Part shown: positions 35,021 through 46,300 of the stretch, piece by piece
Layout of the letters: each line of letters opens with the position of its first letter
How positions within the stretch are numbered: the first letter of the stretch is position 1
NCBI GenBank assembly: GCA_029960065.1
Contig: JASCOF010000009.1
Location: 62,001-126,000 of the forward strand
Length of the DNA stretch: 64,000 bases
Direction: 5' to 3'
Source of the DNA: Flavobacteriaceae bacterium PS02336
Lineage (GTDB): Bacteria; Bacteroidota; Bacteroidia; Flavobacteriales; Flavobacteriaceae
Position numbers and translations under genes: made by a program
The notes under the pieces: model-generated
What the model saw: only the letters and a program-made list of their open reading frames with translations
The model's database searches: none
What the model was told of the DNA's origin: nothing

Positions 35021-35033
35021 AATATTATTTCCC

Positions 35034-36722
35034 CTAATTAATTTTTACTTCATTTTTAACCGCTTCCAAGACTTTTACGTCTTTATCCCAAATCATTTTC
35101 TTGCCTTCGCTGTTTAATGTGATATCTTTTGTGGCAGTTCCTCCAACCCAAAACATTTGGTTTTCGCCTGTCGATTTAAAACCTTCAATATTTACATTCT
35201 GGCTGTTTGAAAAACTCACAGCGATTCCTGGTTTATCTAATCTTAAATCCAAACCTTTAAAGTCAATTTTGCTGGTATAATTCATTTGAATACCAACATC
35301 TGCACGAATAATCATATTCTCAAACTGAATATTTGAAACAGGCATTTCTGGAATTCCCATAATTTTCATTGCCTGAGAAGCGCCGTTTACATAGATGTTT
35401 TTGAAGTACATATTCTTAAATGCTGGTGTTTCTACAGAAACTGGCTCTTTCTCCACTGCTACCTCGCCTGTATCTTTATCTTCTGTTAGTGATTTTCCAA
35501 AATAATACAAGTTGAAATTAATCGCATCCGTCGGGATATTGTTCATTCGGATATCTTCCATCCAAATATTCTCTACAACTCCGCCACGTCCGCGAACCGA
35601 TTTAAAACGAAGTCCGCAGTCTGTTCCATTGAACGTTAGGTTTTTGGCATATATATTTCGAACACCTCCCGACATTTCGCTTCCAATCGTAAAACCGCCG
35701 TGTGCATGATAGACTACACAATCGGTAATAACAAAAAATTCTGTTGGTTTTCCACGATCTCTGCCTTCTTTATCTTTTCCCGATTTAATACAGATTGCAT
35801 CGTCACCCACATCAAAACGGCAGTTGGTTACCGATCCAATTCTGCAGGATTCTAAATCCAATCCATCGCCATTCTGAGAATACCACGGATTTCTAATCGT
35901 CAAATTGCGTAAAGTAAGATGTTCACACATTAACGGATTGACATTCCACGCAGGAGAATTTTGAAATGTAACGCCATCAAGAAGCAGTTTTTTACAGTTC
36001 ACAAAATTGACCATAACGGGACGAAGCGCTTCTTTATAAGGCTCCATATTTTCTACAGTCTGTTTTTTAGGCAGTTTCTCTTTTTCTTCATTACCCAAAT
36101 AAGCTCCTTTTGAAGGATACCAGATTTTACCATCTTTAGATAAAACACCACCCGATTTTACTAATTCATCCCATTGCCCGGCAGTCATTTTTCCGATTTT
36201 AACGGGTCTCCATTTAGCGCCGTTTCCATCAAAAATTCCTTCACCTGTAATGGCTATATTTTGCAAATCAACTCCCATAATCGGCGATTCACAGCGAATG
36301 ACTTTACTGCCTTCAAAGTAAGATTCAATCAGTTTGTATTGTTTTAAATCGCTTGTAAAAGATATAAAAGCGCCATTTTGAGTATGCAGATTTACATTAC
36401 TTTTCATTTTAATTGGTCCAGTTGTCCATAACCCTGACGGAATAACCACAACTCCACCGCCTGATTGAGAGCATTTTTCTATTGCGGTATTAATAGCATT
36501 TGTACAAAGTGCTTCTGTATTGGGAATTGCTCCAAAATCGACAATATTTAAAGTATCTGCTTTAAAAACTGGAAGCTGTATTTCTGGCATTTTAAAAGGA
36601 ATCTTCAAAACTGAATTCGCTTTTTTTTCTGTCACATTTAAAGTTCCTTTCTTTTGGCTAATACCAGAAAATGCTGTAAAAAGAAATGCTGTTATAAGGA
36701 TGGTACTTTTAATTTTTATCAT
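35034..36722 (-). CDS. Polygalacturonase-like glycoside hydrolase, GH28
   Basis: About 562 residues with signal peptide (MIKIKSTILITAFLFTAFSG). GH28 catalytic blocks are all present: NGDGLDLESC, GDDAICIKSGKD, AHGGFTIGSEMSGG and LRFKSVRGRGG (RxK). The enzyme is longer than the typical 400-450 residues because of an insertion near residues 170-230. It hydrolyses galacturonan or rhamnogalacturonan; exo-acting forms are common in such loci. An alternative start 8 codons upstream overlaps the GH105 stop as TAATG and would imply translational coupling; both leave the signal peptide intact. Confidence 0.92.
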   Translation of the reverse strand: MIKIKSTILITAFLFTAFSGISQKKGTLNVTEKKANSVLKIPFKMPEIQLPVFKADTLNIVDFGAIPNTEALCTNAINTAIEKCSQSGGGVVVIPSGLWTTGPIKMKSNVNLHTQNGAFISFTSDLKQYKLIESYFEGSKVIRCESPIMGVDLQNIAITGEGIFDGNGAKWRPVKIGKMTAGQWDELVKSGGVLSKDGKIWYPSKGAYLGNEEKEKLPKKQTVENMEPYKEALRPVMVNFVNCKKLLLDGVTFQNSPAWNVNPLMCEHLTLRNLTIRNPWYSQNGDGLDLESCRIGSVTNCRFDVGDDAICIKSGKDKEGRDRGKPTEFFVITDCVVYHAHGGFTIGSEMSGGVRNIYAKNLTFNGTDCGLRFKSVRGRGGVVENIWMEDIRMNNIPTDAINFNLYYFGKSLTEDKDTGEVAVEKEPVSVETPAFKNMYFKNIYVNGASQAMKIMGIPEMPVSNIQFENMIIRADVGIQMNYTSKIDFKGLDLRLDKPGIAVSFSNSQNVNIEGFKSTGENQMFWVGGTATKDITLNSEGKKMIWDKDVKVLEAVKNEVKIN

Positions 36723-36745
36723 AATTATTGTTGTTTTTAGGAACA

Positions 36746-37948
36746 TTATTTTTTGTCTAAAGTTTTTTGCATTTCGATTCCCGCCATAATAAATGGCCCG
36801 ACCGCTTTTGCATCATCCTCTCTAATCGGTTCTGAAATATAATAGTCAAATGAACCGTCGCGATCCTGTGGATTTTTACCTCCTAATCCTGCTACCGCAC
36901 AGCATTTTGTAATTGAAATGGTTCCGTCTGGATTTTCTTTGATGAATTCTTTCAAGATTCCGTTAAAACCTTTTTGTGCCGATTTCAGAAACTTTTTGTC
37001 CACATAACCTTTGTTGTAGGCTTTCGTAAATGAATAAACAAACATGGTAGAACAAGTCGATTCCAGATAATTTCCTTTTCGTCCCGGCTGATCCATAACC
37101 TGCCACCAAACGCCTGTTTTAGAATCCTGTGCTTTTAAAACAGCTACATAAACCTTTTGCAGAATTTGGATCAACTCTTTTCGTTTAGGATGATTCTCAG
37201 GCACAAAGTCCAAAATATCAACTAAAGCCATGCAATACCAGCCCTGCGCACGCCCCCAAACGTGCGAAGAAGTTCCAGTAGTTTTATTTGCCCAAAACTG
37301 AACTTTCTTTTCATCGTATCCGTGAAAGTTTAAGCCAGTTTTAGGTTCATAAGTATGTTTCTGAATTAACTCTGCCTGTAAAATAGCGTCATCAATCGAT
37401 TTGGGATCATTAAAAACTAAACCAAATTGTGCTGAAAAAGGATCGGCCATATAAACACCGTCGAGCCACATCTGCCAAGGATAACTTTTCTTGTGCCAAT
37501 AACCGCCGTGTGAATTTCTTGGATGACCTTCGAGCTGTTTGTGAAGCATATCCATTGCAATTTTATAGCGATCGTCTTTGGTTTTGTTATAAATCTCAAA
37601 AAGTATTTTACCGGAATTGATTAAATCCAAACTGTATTTATCGAGTTCGTAACCACCTCCAATTTTTCCGTCTTTATCGATAAGCTGTTCGGCATACGAA
37701 AGTCCATAATCCCAATATTTCTGTTCTTTGGTATAATCATATAATTGTTGATTGGCAAGCGTTACCAAACCATTGGTGTAATTCCATTTTGGAAATTTCA
37801 CGCCATCCAGATAAACCGGATTTGGAACTCTTTTTTGATCAGAATCTGCCATTTTCTTAGCCCATTCAATCGGCGTTATTTGTGATTGTCCAAATGAAAC
37901 CAGATGAACCAACAAAACGAGGAAACAGTATTTTATTTTATCTATCAT
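36746..37948 (-). CDS. GH105 unsaturated rhamnogalacturonyl/galacturonyl hydrolase
   Basis: A 400-residue exported enzyme (signal peptide to about residue 22). The (alpha/alpha)6 barrel is recognisable by PKWNYTNGLVTLA, HKKSYPWQMWLDGVYMADPF with the catalytic aspartate, and GRAQGWYCMALVDIL. GH105 enzymes remove the unsaturated uronic acid that pectate or rhamnogalacturonan lyases leave at chain ends, so this gene complements the PL1 module of the giant protein. It starts 6 bases after the GH43 stop. Periplasmic location is likely. Confidence 0.92.
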   Translation of the reverse strand: MIDKIKYCFLVLLVHLVSFGQSQITPIEWAKKMADSDQKRVPNPVYLDGVKFPKWNYTNGLVTLANQQLYDYTKEQKYWDYGLSYAEQLIDKDGKIGGGYELDKYSLDLINSGKILFEIYNKTKDDRYKIAMDMLHKQLEGHPRNSHGGYWHKKSYPWQMWLDGVYMADPFSAQFGLVFNDPKSIDDAILQAELIQKHTYEPKTGLNFHGYDEKKVQFWANKTTGTSSHVWGRAQGWYCMALVDILDFVPENHPKRKELIQILQKVYVAVLKAQDSKTGVWWQVMDQPGRKGNYLESTCSTMFVYSFTKAYNKGYVDKKFLKSAQKGFNGILKEFIKENPDGTISITKCCAVAGLGGKNPQDRDGSFDYYISEPIREDDAKAVGPFIMAGIEMQKTLDKK

Positions 37949-37954
37949 AATTTC

Positions 37955-39598
37955 TTAGTTTTCTTCTACTCTAAACCAGTCATAATCGGCATAACTGCTG
38001 TCGTTAACTGCTTTTGTTCCTGAAGCAAAAAGTCCAATTTTGGCACCAACCCATCTTCCTGCGCTTGGTTTAAAAGATTCTCCTAACTTTTTGAAACTCT
38101 TACCATCCAGACTGTAATAAAAAGTAACTCTGGCATCAAATGGTTCTTTGTTCTGAATCATTTCTACTTTGGCACGCAGATAGACTTCTTTTTTAGTAAT
38201 TGGTATAACTGCAATCTCTTTTTCGCCTTCTTTAGAGGTACGGGCATTTTTCAGCGAACGCTGTACTAAATTTAAATTTCCTGTTTTATCCTGTTCAATA
38301 GCGATATAAGCGTAATCTTCTCCAAAAACAATCAAACCAGAATTACTGATTCCTGCTTCAGGATTATTCTCAAATGTGAGTTTTGCAGTTGAAGTAAAAT
38401 TTGCCCCAGGAAATTTCTGTAATAAGAGATTCGGCATCATCCACATGGTTTTTGCATTTTCTTCTTTCGGAACACAATTCAAACGCATAAATCCCAAATT
38501 AGCAGAAGACCATCCCCAGTGTTTTGCAGGATCCTGATTTGCCTGCCATTGCCATTGCAACCCCAATTGATGACCATTAAATTCATCTGAAGTCACTAAA
38601 GGCGTTGCAGGATAATTTTTGCCCACATTTGGTTTTGTCCATTCTAAAACGGGTTCTCCGATTCCGTCTTTGTTCGAATCAACTCCCATAATCGGCCAAT
38701 TGTCTTTCCATGTCACAGGCTGTAAATTTACCACTCGGCCATAAGCCCAGCGATCCTGAAAATGGATAAACCAGCCGTCTCCGTTTGGAGTTTCTACATA
38801 ACCGCCCTGATGAGGACCATTCATTGGTGTGTTTCCTTGATGCAATACGACTTTAAATTCATAAGGTCCCCAGACGTTTTTAGAACGCATGGCTAACTGC
38901 CATCCCGGTTTTACACCTCCAGCGGGAGCCATTAACCAATAATAGCCTTCTTTTTTGTACATTTTAGAGCCTTCAACTGTAGTATGACCATTATGTCCGT
39001 CAAAAACCAATGCTGGATTGCCTATTAATTTTGTACCGTCTAATGCCATTTCTGAGAGCATTAAAACTGTTTTTACATTGGCACGGCTTCCTGCAAAAGC
39101 ATAAGATAAATAGGCTTTTCCATCTTCATCCCAAAACGGACAAGTATCAATTATTCCTTTTGCTTCTTTTACCAACACGGGTTTTTCCCAAGTTCCTGCT
39201 GGATCTTTGGTTTTAACCATATAAATACCAAAATCAGGATCTCCCCAATAGATATAATATTCTCCGTCATGATATCGAATGGAAGGCGCCCAAACACCAT
39301 CGCCGTGACGAACGGTACGATAATGTTCTGCTGGAATCTGTTCTTGGAGCGCATATCCAACCAATTCCCAATTGACTAAATCTTTCGAATGAAGAATCGG
39401 AAGCCCGGGAATGCTGTTAAAACTAGACGCGGTCATATAATATCCATCTTTACCAGCACATACATCTGGGTCAGAGTAATCTACATGTAAAATAGGATTC
39501 TTATATTTTCCGTTTCCTAAATCGGCATTCCAGCCTTGTGCTCCTGCTCCTAAACATCCTAATAAGGCTAAAGACAACAGTAATTGTTTGATTTTCAT
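37955..39598 (-). CDS. GH43-family glycoside hydrolase (arabinofuranosidase/xylosidase type)
   Basis: A 547-residue exported protein (signal peptide to about 20). The five-bladed propeller has the GH43 acids in VDYSDPDVCAG, GIIDTCPFWDEDG and TTVEGSKMYKKEGYYW. A C-terminal beta-sandwich (about 340-545) follows, as in GH43 subfamily 12-like enzymes. Members cleave arabinose or xylose side groups. In a pectin locus it probably trims arabinan or xylogalacturonan branches. A 155-base gap with a strong hairpin separates it from the lipoprotein gene upstream. Confidence 0.92.
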   Translation of the reverse strand: MKIKQLLLSLALLGCLGAGAQGWNADLGNGKYKNPILHVDYSDPDVCAGKDGYYMTASSFNSIPGLPILHSKDLVNWELVGYALQEQIPAEHYRTVRHGDGVWAPSIRYHDGEYYIYWGDPDFGIYMVKTKDPAGTWEKPVLVKEAKGIIDTCPFWDEDGKAYLSYAFAGSRANVKTVLMLSEMALDGTKLIGNPALVFDGHNGHTTVEGSKMYKKEGYYWLMAPAGGVKPGWQLAMRSKNVWGPYEFKVVLHQGNTPMNGPHQGGYVETPNGDGWFIHFQDRWAYGRVVNLQPVTWKDNWPIMGVDSNKDGIGEPVLEWTKPNVGKNYPATPLVTSDEFNGHQLGLQWQWQANQDPAKHWGWSSANLGFMRLNCVPKEENAKTMWMMPNLLLQKFPGANFTSTAKLTFENNPEAGISNSGLIVFGEDYAYIAIEQDKTGNLNLVQRSLKNARTSKEGEKEIAVIPITKKEVYLRAKVEMIQNKEPFDARVTFYYSLDGKSFKKLGESFKPSAGRWVGAKIGLFASGTKAVNDSSYADYDWFRVEEN

Positions 39599-39679
39599 TC
39601 GTATTCTTTTTTATAAATAATTCATTGATCTAGAACAGCTTTGTATTCAGACCATCTCAATTCTCTTCATTAATTAAAT

Positions 39680-39726
39680 CAGTACATAGAAGTATCCTCA
39701 ACCACAAGGATACTTCCTGAGTACTG
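39680..39726 (-). promoter_or_regulatory. Intercistronic hairpin between surface-protein and enzyme genes
   Basis: GAAGTATCCT/AGGATACTTC forms a 10-base stem, framed by CAGTAC/GTACTG. There is no T run after it in the leftward direction, so it looks like an mRNA-stability or partial-termination element rather than a full terminator. It could set different levels for the SusCD side and the enzyme side. Confidence 0.55.
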
Positions 39727-39753
39727 AAACCACTTAACTTAATTAACAAAAAC

Positions 39754-41403
39754 TTATGGCAGCCATCTTGTATCTCCCACTCTATTGGTAACAATTGGAG
39801 AATTAGAATCTTTAATCATCAGATTTCCATTTGCTGGATCAACAAATAAATTCTGTGCGCTGATTCCTAATTCTGTTCCTTGTATAGCAGAAGCTCCAAG
39901 CAGATAATTTGTTGTTGTATAATTATTTCCGTATGTCGTAGTAGTATTGGCTCCAATTGCCTGAATGACTTTACCGCAGGCAGAAGCCAACAATACATTT
40001 TTGAAGATCAACGTAGATCCTACCGCAGACGGAATATTAATTAACGCTCTGTTATAAGCATAATCGTAAATCGTAACATTTTGATATTCTAAATGAATTG
40101 GATAAGCCGATGTACCATAATCCCAAAGGTTTTTAAAGTTTCGGTTTTGATCTGTCGTCTGGTAATAATCTCTCATGAAAGTACAGTTAGAGAAAACCGC
40201 TTTTTTCACATTATCAGCTCCCGCAGAACCAAAGGCAAACGTTCCGTAAGGTCCTGTGTGTCCTCCGACTTGATCGAACGTGCAATAACTCATATCAAAA
40301 TTGCCGATTTCTTTGTATTTACCATTTCCTTGATGTCTCCAGAAACCACGTTTGAAATAATTGAAAACACAGTTGTAGAAAGTAATCTGATCAATTTTCC
40401 AAGCCGTTCCGCTGTTAAAGAAATAACTCGCATCAATGGTTTGATAGAAACGGATATTCTCAAAAGCCAGAGAAGACAAATAAGAACCTTCAGCGATATT
40501 CCAGTTTCCGTTCATTTCAATCTGCGGACGTTCTCCTTGAGTTCCCCCTGTTAGTTTAAATCCTTTTGAAATTGTAAAAGGCGTAATTTTAAATAATGAA
40601 CCTGCTTCTAAGAAATATTCTGTTCCTTCTGGAATTGTTGGATCGTCGTTATTAGTTCTCAAAATTGCATCCAGATCCATTCCTTTTGTAATGATAACCG
40701 TAGAAGCTGATGGCCCCGCAGAGCGGAAAGAAACCTGATTGTATGGTTTGTCGTAACGTCTCGTTTTAATATTATCGAAAATGTTTAAGTTGTATAAAGT
40801 GTTTTTCTCTAAACCAGTCACTTTAGCTTCACCTCTGCTCATTTCATCAGCCGTTAATTTACGTCCGATAGCGGGAAGTTCTAGCGATTGAGCCGGCTGT
40901 ACCGAAATACTATCTACTGGATTTTTCGAAGAAACTGCCCAAGTTACCGTAACATCTGTCTCGGTAATATTTACTCTTTCGACAGGATTTAAAATAGGAT
41001 CAAAAGGCGGACGCTCTTCTGTAAGCGCATTGGTATAGGACCATTGCGAATTGTGCGCTCCATTTATATGATTGGATCTTACTCTAATATAGAACTGCGT
41101 TTTGTACGGAATGTCATCCATCAAAATTTGTGTGTCCGTCGTTGTATACGATTTATACAAACTTTTGTAATAGTTGTCTAAATGCAATTCTACAGTGTAA
41201 GATGCTGCGTCATTGACTTTGTACCATACTACGGCAATCGAATTGCTTTTTACCAAAGGTGCCGTCAGGACAAATTTTGGCTGAAATAAATCTTCAACAG
41301 GTTTATAACGAAACTCATCATTGTCGCAGGATTGCAATATTGCTCCATAAACAATTATTCCGATAAGGGATAAGATGTAAATTAGTTTTTTTGAATTTTT
41401 CAT
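39754..41403 (-). CDS. SusD-linked surface lipoprotein with FN3 and DUF4957/DUF5123-like beta-helix
   Basis: A 549-residue lipoprotein (cysteine 26 in LQSC). Two fibronectin-III-like domains (about 40-225) are followed by a right-handed beta-helix of the DUF4957/DUF5123 type (about 230-549, with FENIRFYQT, FYNCVFNYF and FSNCTFMRDYY rungs). Such proteins follow susCD in pectin loci and are thought to bind polysaccharide at the cell surface. The same beta-helix type occurs in the giant protein (about residues 1790-2105). No catalytic residues are evident. It starts 11 bases after the SusD stop. Confidence 0.82.
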   Translation of the reverse strand: MKNSKKLIYILSLIGIIVYGAILQSCDNDEFRYKPVEDLFQPKFVLTAPLVKSNSIAVVWYKVNDAASYTVELHLDNYYKSLYKSYTTTDTQILMDDIPYKTQFYIRVRSNHINGAHNSQWSYTNALTEERPPFDPILNPVERVNITETDVTVTWAVSSKNPVDSISVQPAQSLELPAIGRKLTADEMSRGEAKVTGLEKNTLYNLNIFDNIKTRRYDKPYNQVSFRSAGPSASTVIITKGMDLDAILRTNNDDPTIPEGTEYFLEAGSLFKITPFTISKGFKLTGGTQGERPQIEMNGNWNIAEGSYLSSLAFENIRFYQTIDASYFFNSGTAWKIDQITFYNCVFNYFKRGFWRHQGNGKYKEIGNFDMSYCTFDQVGGHTGPYGTFAFGSAGADNVKKAVFSNCTFMRDYYQTTDQNRNFKNLWDYGTSAYPIHLEYQNVTIYDYAYNRALINIPSAVGSTLIFKNVLLASACGKVIQAIGANTTTTYGNNYTTTNYLLGASAIQGTELGISAQNLFVDPANGNLMIKDSNSPIVTNRVGDTRWLP

Positions 41404-41414
41404 GATTGATTCAA

Positions 41415-43310
41415 TTAAAAATTAAAACCATAATAATTTTGAATGGCGCCACGGTGATCTGTTATCACTTTTGAAGGGTACGGACATAAATAACGTAATG
41501 GATTATTTGGTGAAACCGATGAGGCGTTGTTGTAATTTATAAATCCTCTAAAACTCCATTTGATCTCATTTATCGGTTCGTAACTTGCCGTATCATTGTT
41601 TAAGGAATACCAGCTTATCGCAAATGGATGTACAGTATATCCTGCGGGATTTGCCGTCAGAATTTGATTAATTCCTTGTATATCTAAAACTTTTCTGGCT
41701 GAATTAGCAGGATCAGTGATCAATTTATAATAGACATTTCCTGGAACCTGATCGATGCCTGGAACATACGCTCCGTTAGCGACACGTCCCCAATTGAATA
41801 ATTTGTAATATTGATTGTAAACTACTTCACTGTATTTATTCCAGCGCGCTAAATCAAATTTACGCTTGCTTTCTCCTCCAAATTCCCATTTACGTTCGTC
41901 CATAATGGCATTAAAGAAAAGTTCCGGTGATGATTTAGAGTTTACATAATTATCTACTTTAGCTCCCCATTCTGCTTGCGCAAAAGCTCTTCTTCTTACG
42001 CGTCTTAGGCATTCTTTAGCATCTTCACGTGGACCAAAACGTTCGTTTACAGCTTCGGCATACATTAAAAGTACATCTGCAAAACGCATCCAGGAATAAT
42101 TTACTCCCGTTCCTTTTTCACTAGTACCTCCTAAAGGACTCGTCATGTATAATTTAGACCATTTCCCAACGGCTAAACGAGCGATGCCCAAACGCATTTC
42201 CTGATTTAAATTTAAATCGTAACCATAAGGTGCACAAGTAACATCTCTTCTTAAATCTTTATTATCAAATGAAAAAAGGTATTCACCGCATAAACTTAGA
42301 TTTCCAGAAGCAGATCCATAAGGATGATTTCCCGCCGCAATAGGAATTCCGGCTAAGTAACCGTATTCTCCAGAAGAGTTTTTCAACATTGCAATAGAAA
42401 ACATCACATCATCATTAACTGGAGTTTCCCAATTGTTCTGTTTAATCCAGAATTCTCTAAAACCTAATTTCAAATCATGTTGTCTGCCTTGAATTACTTT
42501 GTCCAAATACTGAATTGCGATGTCATAATACTGCTCATAGTTTTTCCCTCTTTCCATGTGCCCAATACTGGCAGGATTGTTTTCGTCTGGGCGTAATGTC
42601 CATCCACCACGAGTAAGAGCCAATAGGCCAATTAATCCTTGGTTAAAACTTCTTGATGCACGTTCTACACCATAATCCAATTCGCTGGCATTTTTCATCA
42701 AAGGCTCAACCGACTTTAAATCGTCAATTAGGAACTCAAGGATTGTATTTCTATCTGTAACTCCCACAGCGAAATTTTCATCTCCAGTTGACGATTTGGT
42801 TCTAAAAACGACATCTCCCCAAATACGGATCATATCCAAATAAACCATTGCACGGATTGTTTTTACTTCTCCGTACATCTGCGTTACATTTGAAGGCTGT
42901 GATTTAGGATCTCCTTTATATAAATCTGAACTTTCGATTCCTTCAATAACATCATTTGCCGTATTGATAATTTTGTACATCGCGCTCCAGGTTGAGTTCA
43001 AAGTTGTCCAATATGGTTTTGGATCATAGCAGGCAATATCAGAACCATTTCCGTTTACTGTATTGGTTCCAACACCAGACATTTCCACATCAGTATTGGT
43101 ATTAAAAACAAAAGCAACACGGTTCGAATAGGCATCTTCGGCAAGCATCAGGGTATAAACTCCTGCAACAGCAGACTGCATGTCTTTTTCCGATTTAAAA
43201 ACTTCTGCCTGAGTAAAACCCGATCCAGGCTGTACATCTAAATAATCTTCGCAGGCTGTAAAAGTCAGCGCAAAAATCAACAGAAAACTTAATACTATCT
43301 TTTTCATCAT
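41415..43310 (-). CDS. SusD/RagB-family surface glycan-binding lipoprotein
   Basis: A 631-residue lipoprotein (lipobox FTAC, cysteine 20) starting EDYLDVQPGS, the usual SusD mature end. TPR-like helices and the C-terminal SusD domain are present (FADVLLMYAEAVNERFG, FNAIMDERKWEFGGESKRKF). It caps the SusC channel and delivers pectin oligosaccharides. It starts 21 bases after susC. The aromatic binding platform cannot be located without a model. Confidence 0.95.
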   Translation of the reverse strand: MMKKIVLSFLLIFALTFTACEDYLDVQPGSGFTQAEVFKSEKDMQSAVAGVYTLMLAEDAYSNRVAFVFNTNTDVEMSGVGTNTVNGNGSDIACYDPKPYWTTLNSTWSAMYKIINTANDVIEGIESSDLYKGDPKSQPSNVTQMYGEVKTIRAMVYLDMIRIWGDVVFRTKSSTGDENFAVGVTDRNTILEFLIDDLKSVEPLMKNASELDYGVERASRSFNQGLIGLLALTRGGWTLRPDENNPASIGHMERGKNYEQYYDIAIQYLDKVIQGRQHDLKLGFREFWIKQNNWETPVNDDVMFSIAMLKNSSGEYGYLAGIPIAAGNHPYGSASGNLSLCGEYLFSFDNKDLRRDVTCAPYGYDLNLNQEMRLGIARLAVGKWSKLYMTSPLGGTSEKGTGVNYSWMRFADVLLMYAEAVNERFGPREDAKECLRRVRRRAFAQAEWGAKVDNYVNSKSSPELFFNAIMDERKWEFGGESKRKFDLARWNKYSEVVYNQYYKLFNWGRVANGAYVPGIDQVPGNVYYKLITDPANSARKVLDIQGINQILTANPAGYTVHPFAISWYSLNNDTASYEPINEIKWSFRGFINYNNASSVSPNNPLRYLCPYPSKVITDHRGAIQNYYGFNF

Positions 43311-43331
43311 TTTGTGATTTAATTCGTTTAA

Positions 43332-46300
43332 TTAAAATGACAGCTGTACTCCAAAAGCGTAATTACGCGTTCTTGGATAAGCGTTATAATCAATGTTTGG
43401 TGTAAGACCAGTTTCTAAATTGATATCCGGATCATATCCTGAGTAATTAGTCCACACAAATAAGTTACTTCCTGTAGCATACAATCTTACTCGGCTTAAT
43501 CCGATTGCTTTACTTTGCTGTTTCGGAATCGTATAACCAATACTCAGTGTATTTAATCTTAAGAAAGAACCATCCTCAACTGCATAAGACATCGCAATAG
43601 GACGTCCAATACTTACTGGATTCCACATCGTAGCATTCTCGTTTTGTTTCGCCAGCAATTCTGGAGAATAACGAAGATCATTGCCCATGTCATCATAATT
43701 TCTCCATCGGTTATCCAAACCTACTTCCATTCCAAAATTGTTTTGGTTGTTTTGGAAGAAAGAAGTCATCATAATCTTATTAGCATTATACACATCAAAA
43801 CCATACATGAAATTGAAGAAAGCTGTTAAATCGAAGTTTTTCCAAACTGCATTTACACCAAATCCACCAGAGAAATCAGGGTTTGTATCTCCGATCACTT
43901 TTCTGTCTTTATCTCCAATTACATAACTATTTGGATCTGAAGGATCAACCGGAGTTAATTTTTTAAACTTTGCATTTCCAGGAACTGGATCACCTGAAAG
44001 GTTTTTAGAGTTGGCTACACCTTCTTTTAATTTCCAAGTTCTATTTACAGCATCAAAAGATTCGAAATCATCCATTGTATAGAAACCGTCGTTTACAAAA
44101 CCGAAAATCAAACCTTTTGTTCCTCCTACATAAGCACGATAGTCATCATCATTTAACAACTGCGTACCTGCCCAGCCAGAACTTAAAATCCATTCCTGTT
44201 CGCCGCTTGCCAGTTTGTCAATTTTATTTTTGTTGTAACCGATGTTAAAAGTCAGATCAACTTGAAAATCTTTTTTCTTGATAATACTTCCGTTAAGAGC
44301 CAATTCGACACCTTTATTTGAAGTCTGTCCAACGTTGGTCATCATTTTGGTAAAACCAGAAACCGAAGCAATATCAGAAGGCACTAATAAATCTTTTACT
44401 TTGTTGTAATAGAAATCCAGTGTTCCTGTTAATCTTTCTTTGAAGAAACCAAAATCAAGACCCGCATTTGCGGTATAAGTCGTTTCCCATTTTACGTTTG
44501 GATTATTCAGATACTGGCTGTTGTAAAAATTATAGTAATACTGATTTTCTTCGCCCCATCCTACAGAACGATCTCTCGAAACACCATAGTATTTTGCATA
44601 TAAATCCGCTTTTATTCTATCATTTCCTGATGCTCCATAACTCAAACGAAGTTTTAGATTAGAAACCGTTTCGCTATTTTTTAAGAAACTTTCGTTTGAA
44701 ATTCTCCAGGCAAAAGCTCCCGCAGGGAAAACTCCCCATCTATTATCTGGACCAAATTTTGTAGAACCATCGGTACGAACCGTAAACGTAAATAAGTAAC
44801 GATCATCGTAACCGTAATTGGCTCTTCCAAAAAAGGAAGCGATTCTGTTTGGAGATTCAGCCAGCGAACCATTATCAAAAGGAGTTCCCAAAGCCAGATT
44901 ATCTAAAGCTTTTGATCCCGAAATATCATCAGGAAAATAACGAGAACGGTAAAATTTAGCGGTAGATTCTTGATCTTTGATCTCCTGCCCGACCATTAAC
45001 TGAAAATCATGGCGCTCTTTTAATTTGAATCCGTAGTTTAATACATTATTCAACTGCCATCTCGGAGACTGTGTCATAGACCAGTAAACCACCGGAAGAT
45101 TGTTGTTGTCCGTAGCTGTACGAGTATCTGTTCCCCAGAAACGGCCATCTTCCTGATATTTATATTCGTAACCAAATGAAGAACGCAGTGTCAATCCTTT
45201 TTTGATTGTCCATGTCAATGCTCCAGTAGTATTAAAAATTCTTGTGGTACGTTTACGATAGTTTTTTTCAGCTTCTTCCAGCGGATTAAAACGTGGTTTT
45301 ATTTGATAATCTTCAGGATCAAAATAAGTATTGTCCTCTGGCAAAGTCATATAATCTTCTAAACCTCCTGTCGGCGCTTCGCGTAAAGCTCTAAGCAAAC
45401 TAACCCCTTCGGTTCCTGATCCATCAATATTTTGATTGGTTAAACGGGTTTGATATTCAAACAAAAGATTATCCGTCAACTTTGTATTCATAATCAGGTA
45501 AACATAATTCTGACGCATTCCAGTTCCTACCAACGCTCCAGGCTGATCTTGATTTACAAAAGTGAATTTGAATTTTGTTTTTTCGCTTCCGCCATTCACA
45601 TTGATATCAGTATATCTGGCAATTGGATTACTTCCAAAAATTTCATCCTGCCAGTCAATACCTTTATTTCCTTTATAAATGTATAATTCACTGGCTTTAC
45701 CGTACATGTTGTAAAATGCCGTTGGATTAGAGCTTCCTTTACGTGCGTTTTCGTACTGAAGCATTACAAATTCGTAAGGATCCATTACATCCAAATGATT
45801 CGCAAGCGTTTTTATTTGTGTATAGTTGTGAATATTTACCTGTACTTTTCCTGCTTTTGGAACTTTAGTAGTAACAATAATTACCCCATTTGCACCTCTC
45901 GCACCGTAAACAGCTGTTGACGCTGCATCTTTTAAAACCTCTACAGACTCAATATCTGTTGGCGGAATATCATTTAGATTGGCAACCTCAAAGCCATCCA
46001 CTAAGATTAATGGCGAATTATCTTCTGTAATAGAGCCACCTCCGCGAATTCGAATCTTTACATCTGCCCCCGGCGAACCATCTACAGTCGTAACTTGAAC
46101 TCCAGGAAGCCTTCCTACTAAAGCTTCCGCCACGTTTGCTGTTGGTACTTTGGCTAATTCAGTTCCTTTTATACTGGCAATGGCTCCCGTTAAGTTTTTA
46201 CGTTTTTGAGTTCCATAACCAATAACAACAACTTCATTTAGTTCGCTGTTAGATTCTTTCATCTGAACTGTAATTCCAGAAGTTCTTCCTTTTACAGCTA

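Noticed and set aside
40093..40554. Rightward 153-codon frame opposite the DUF5123-like lipoprotein gene
   Set aside because: It is a shadow frame; the leftward protein has a lipobox, FN3 domains and beta-helix rungs and fills an operon position.
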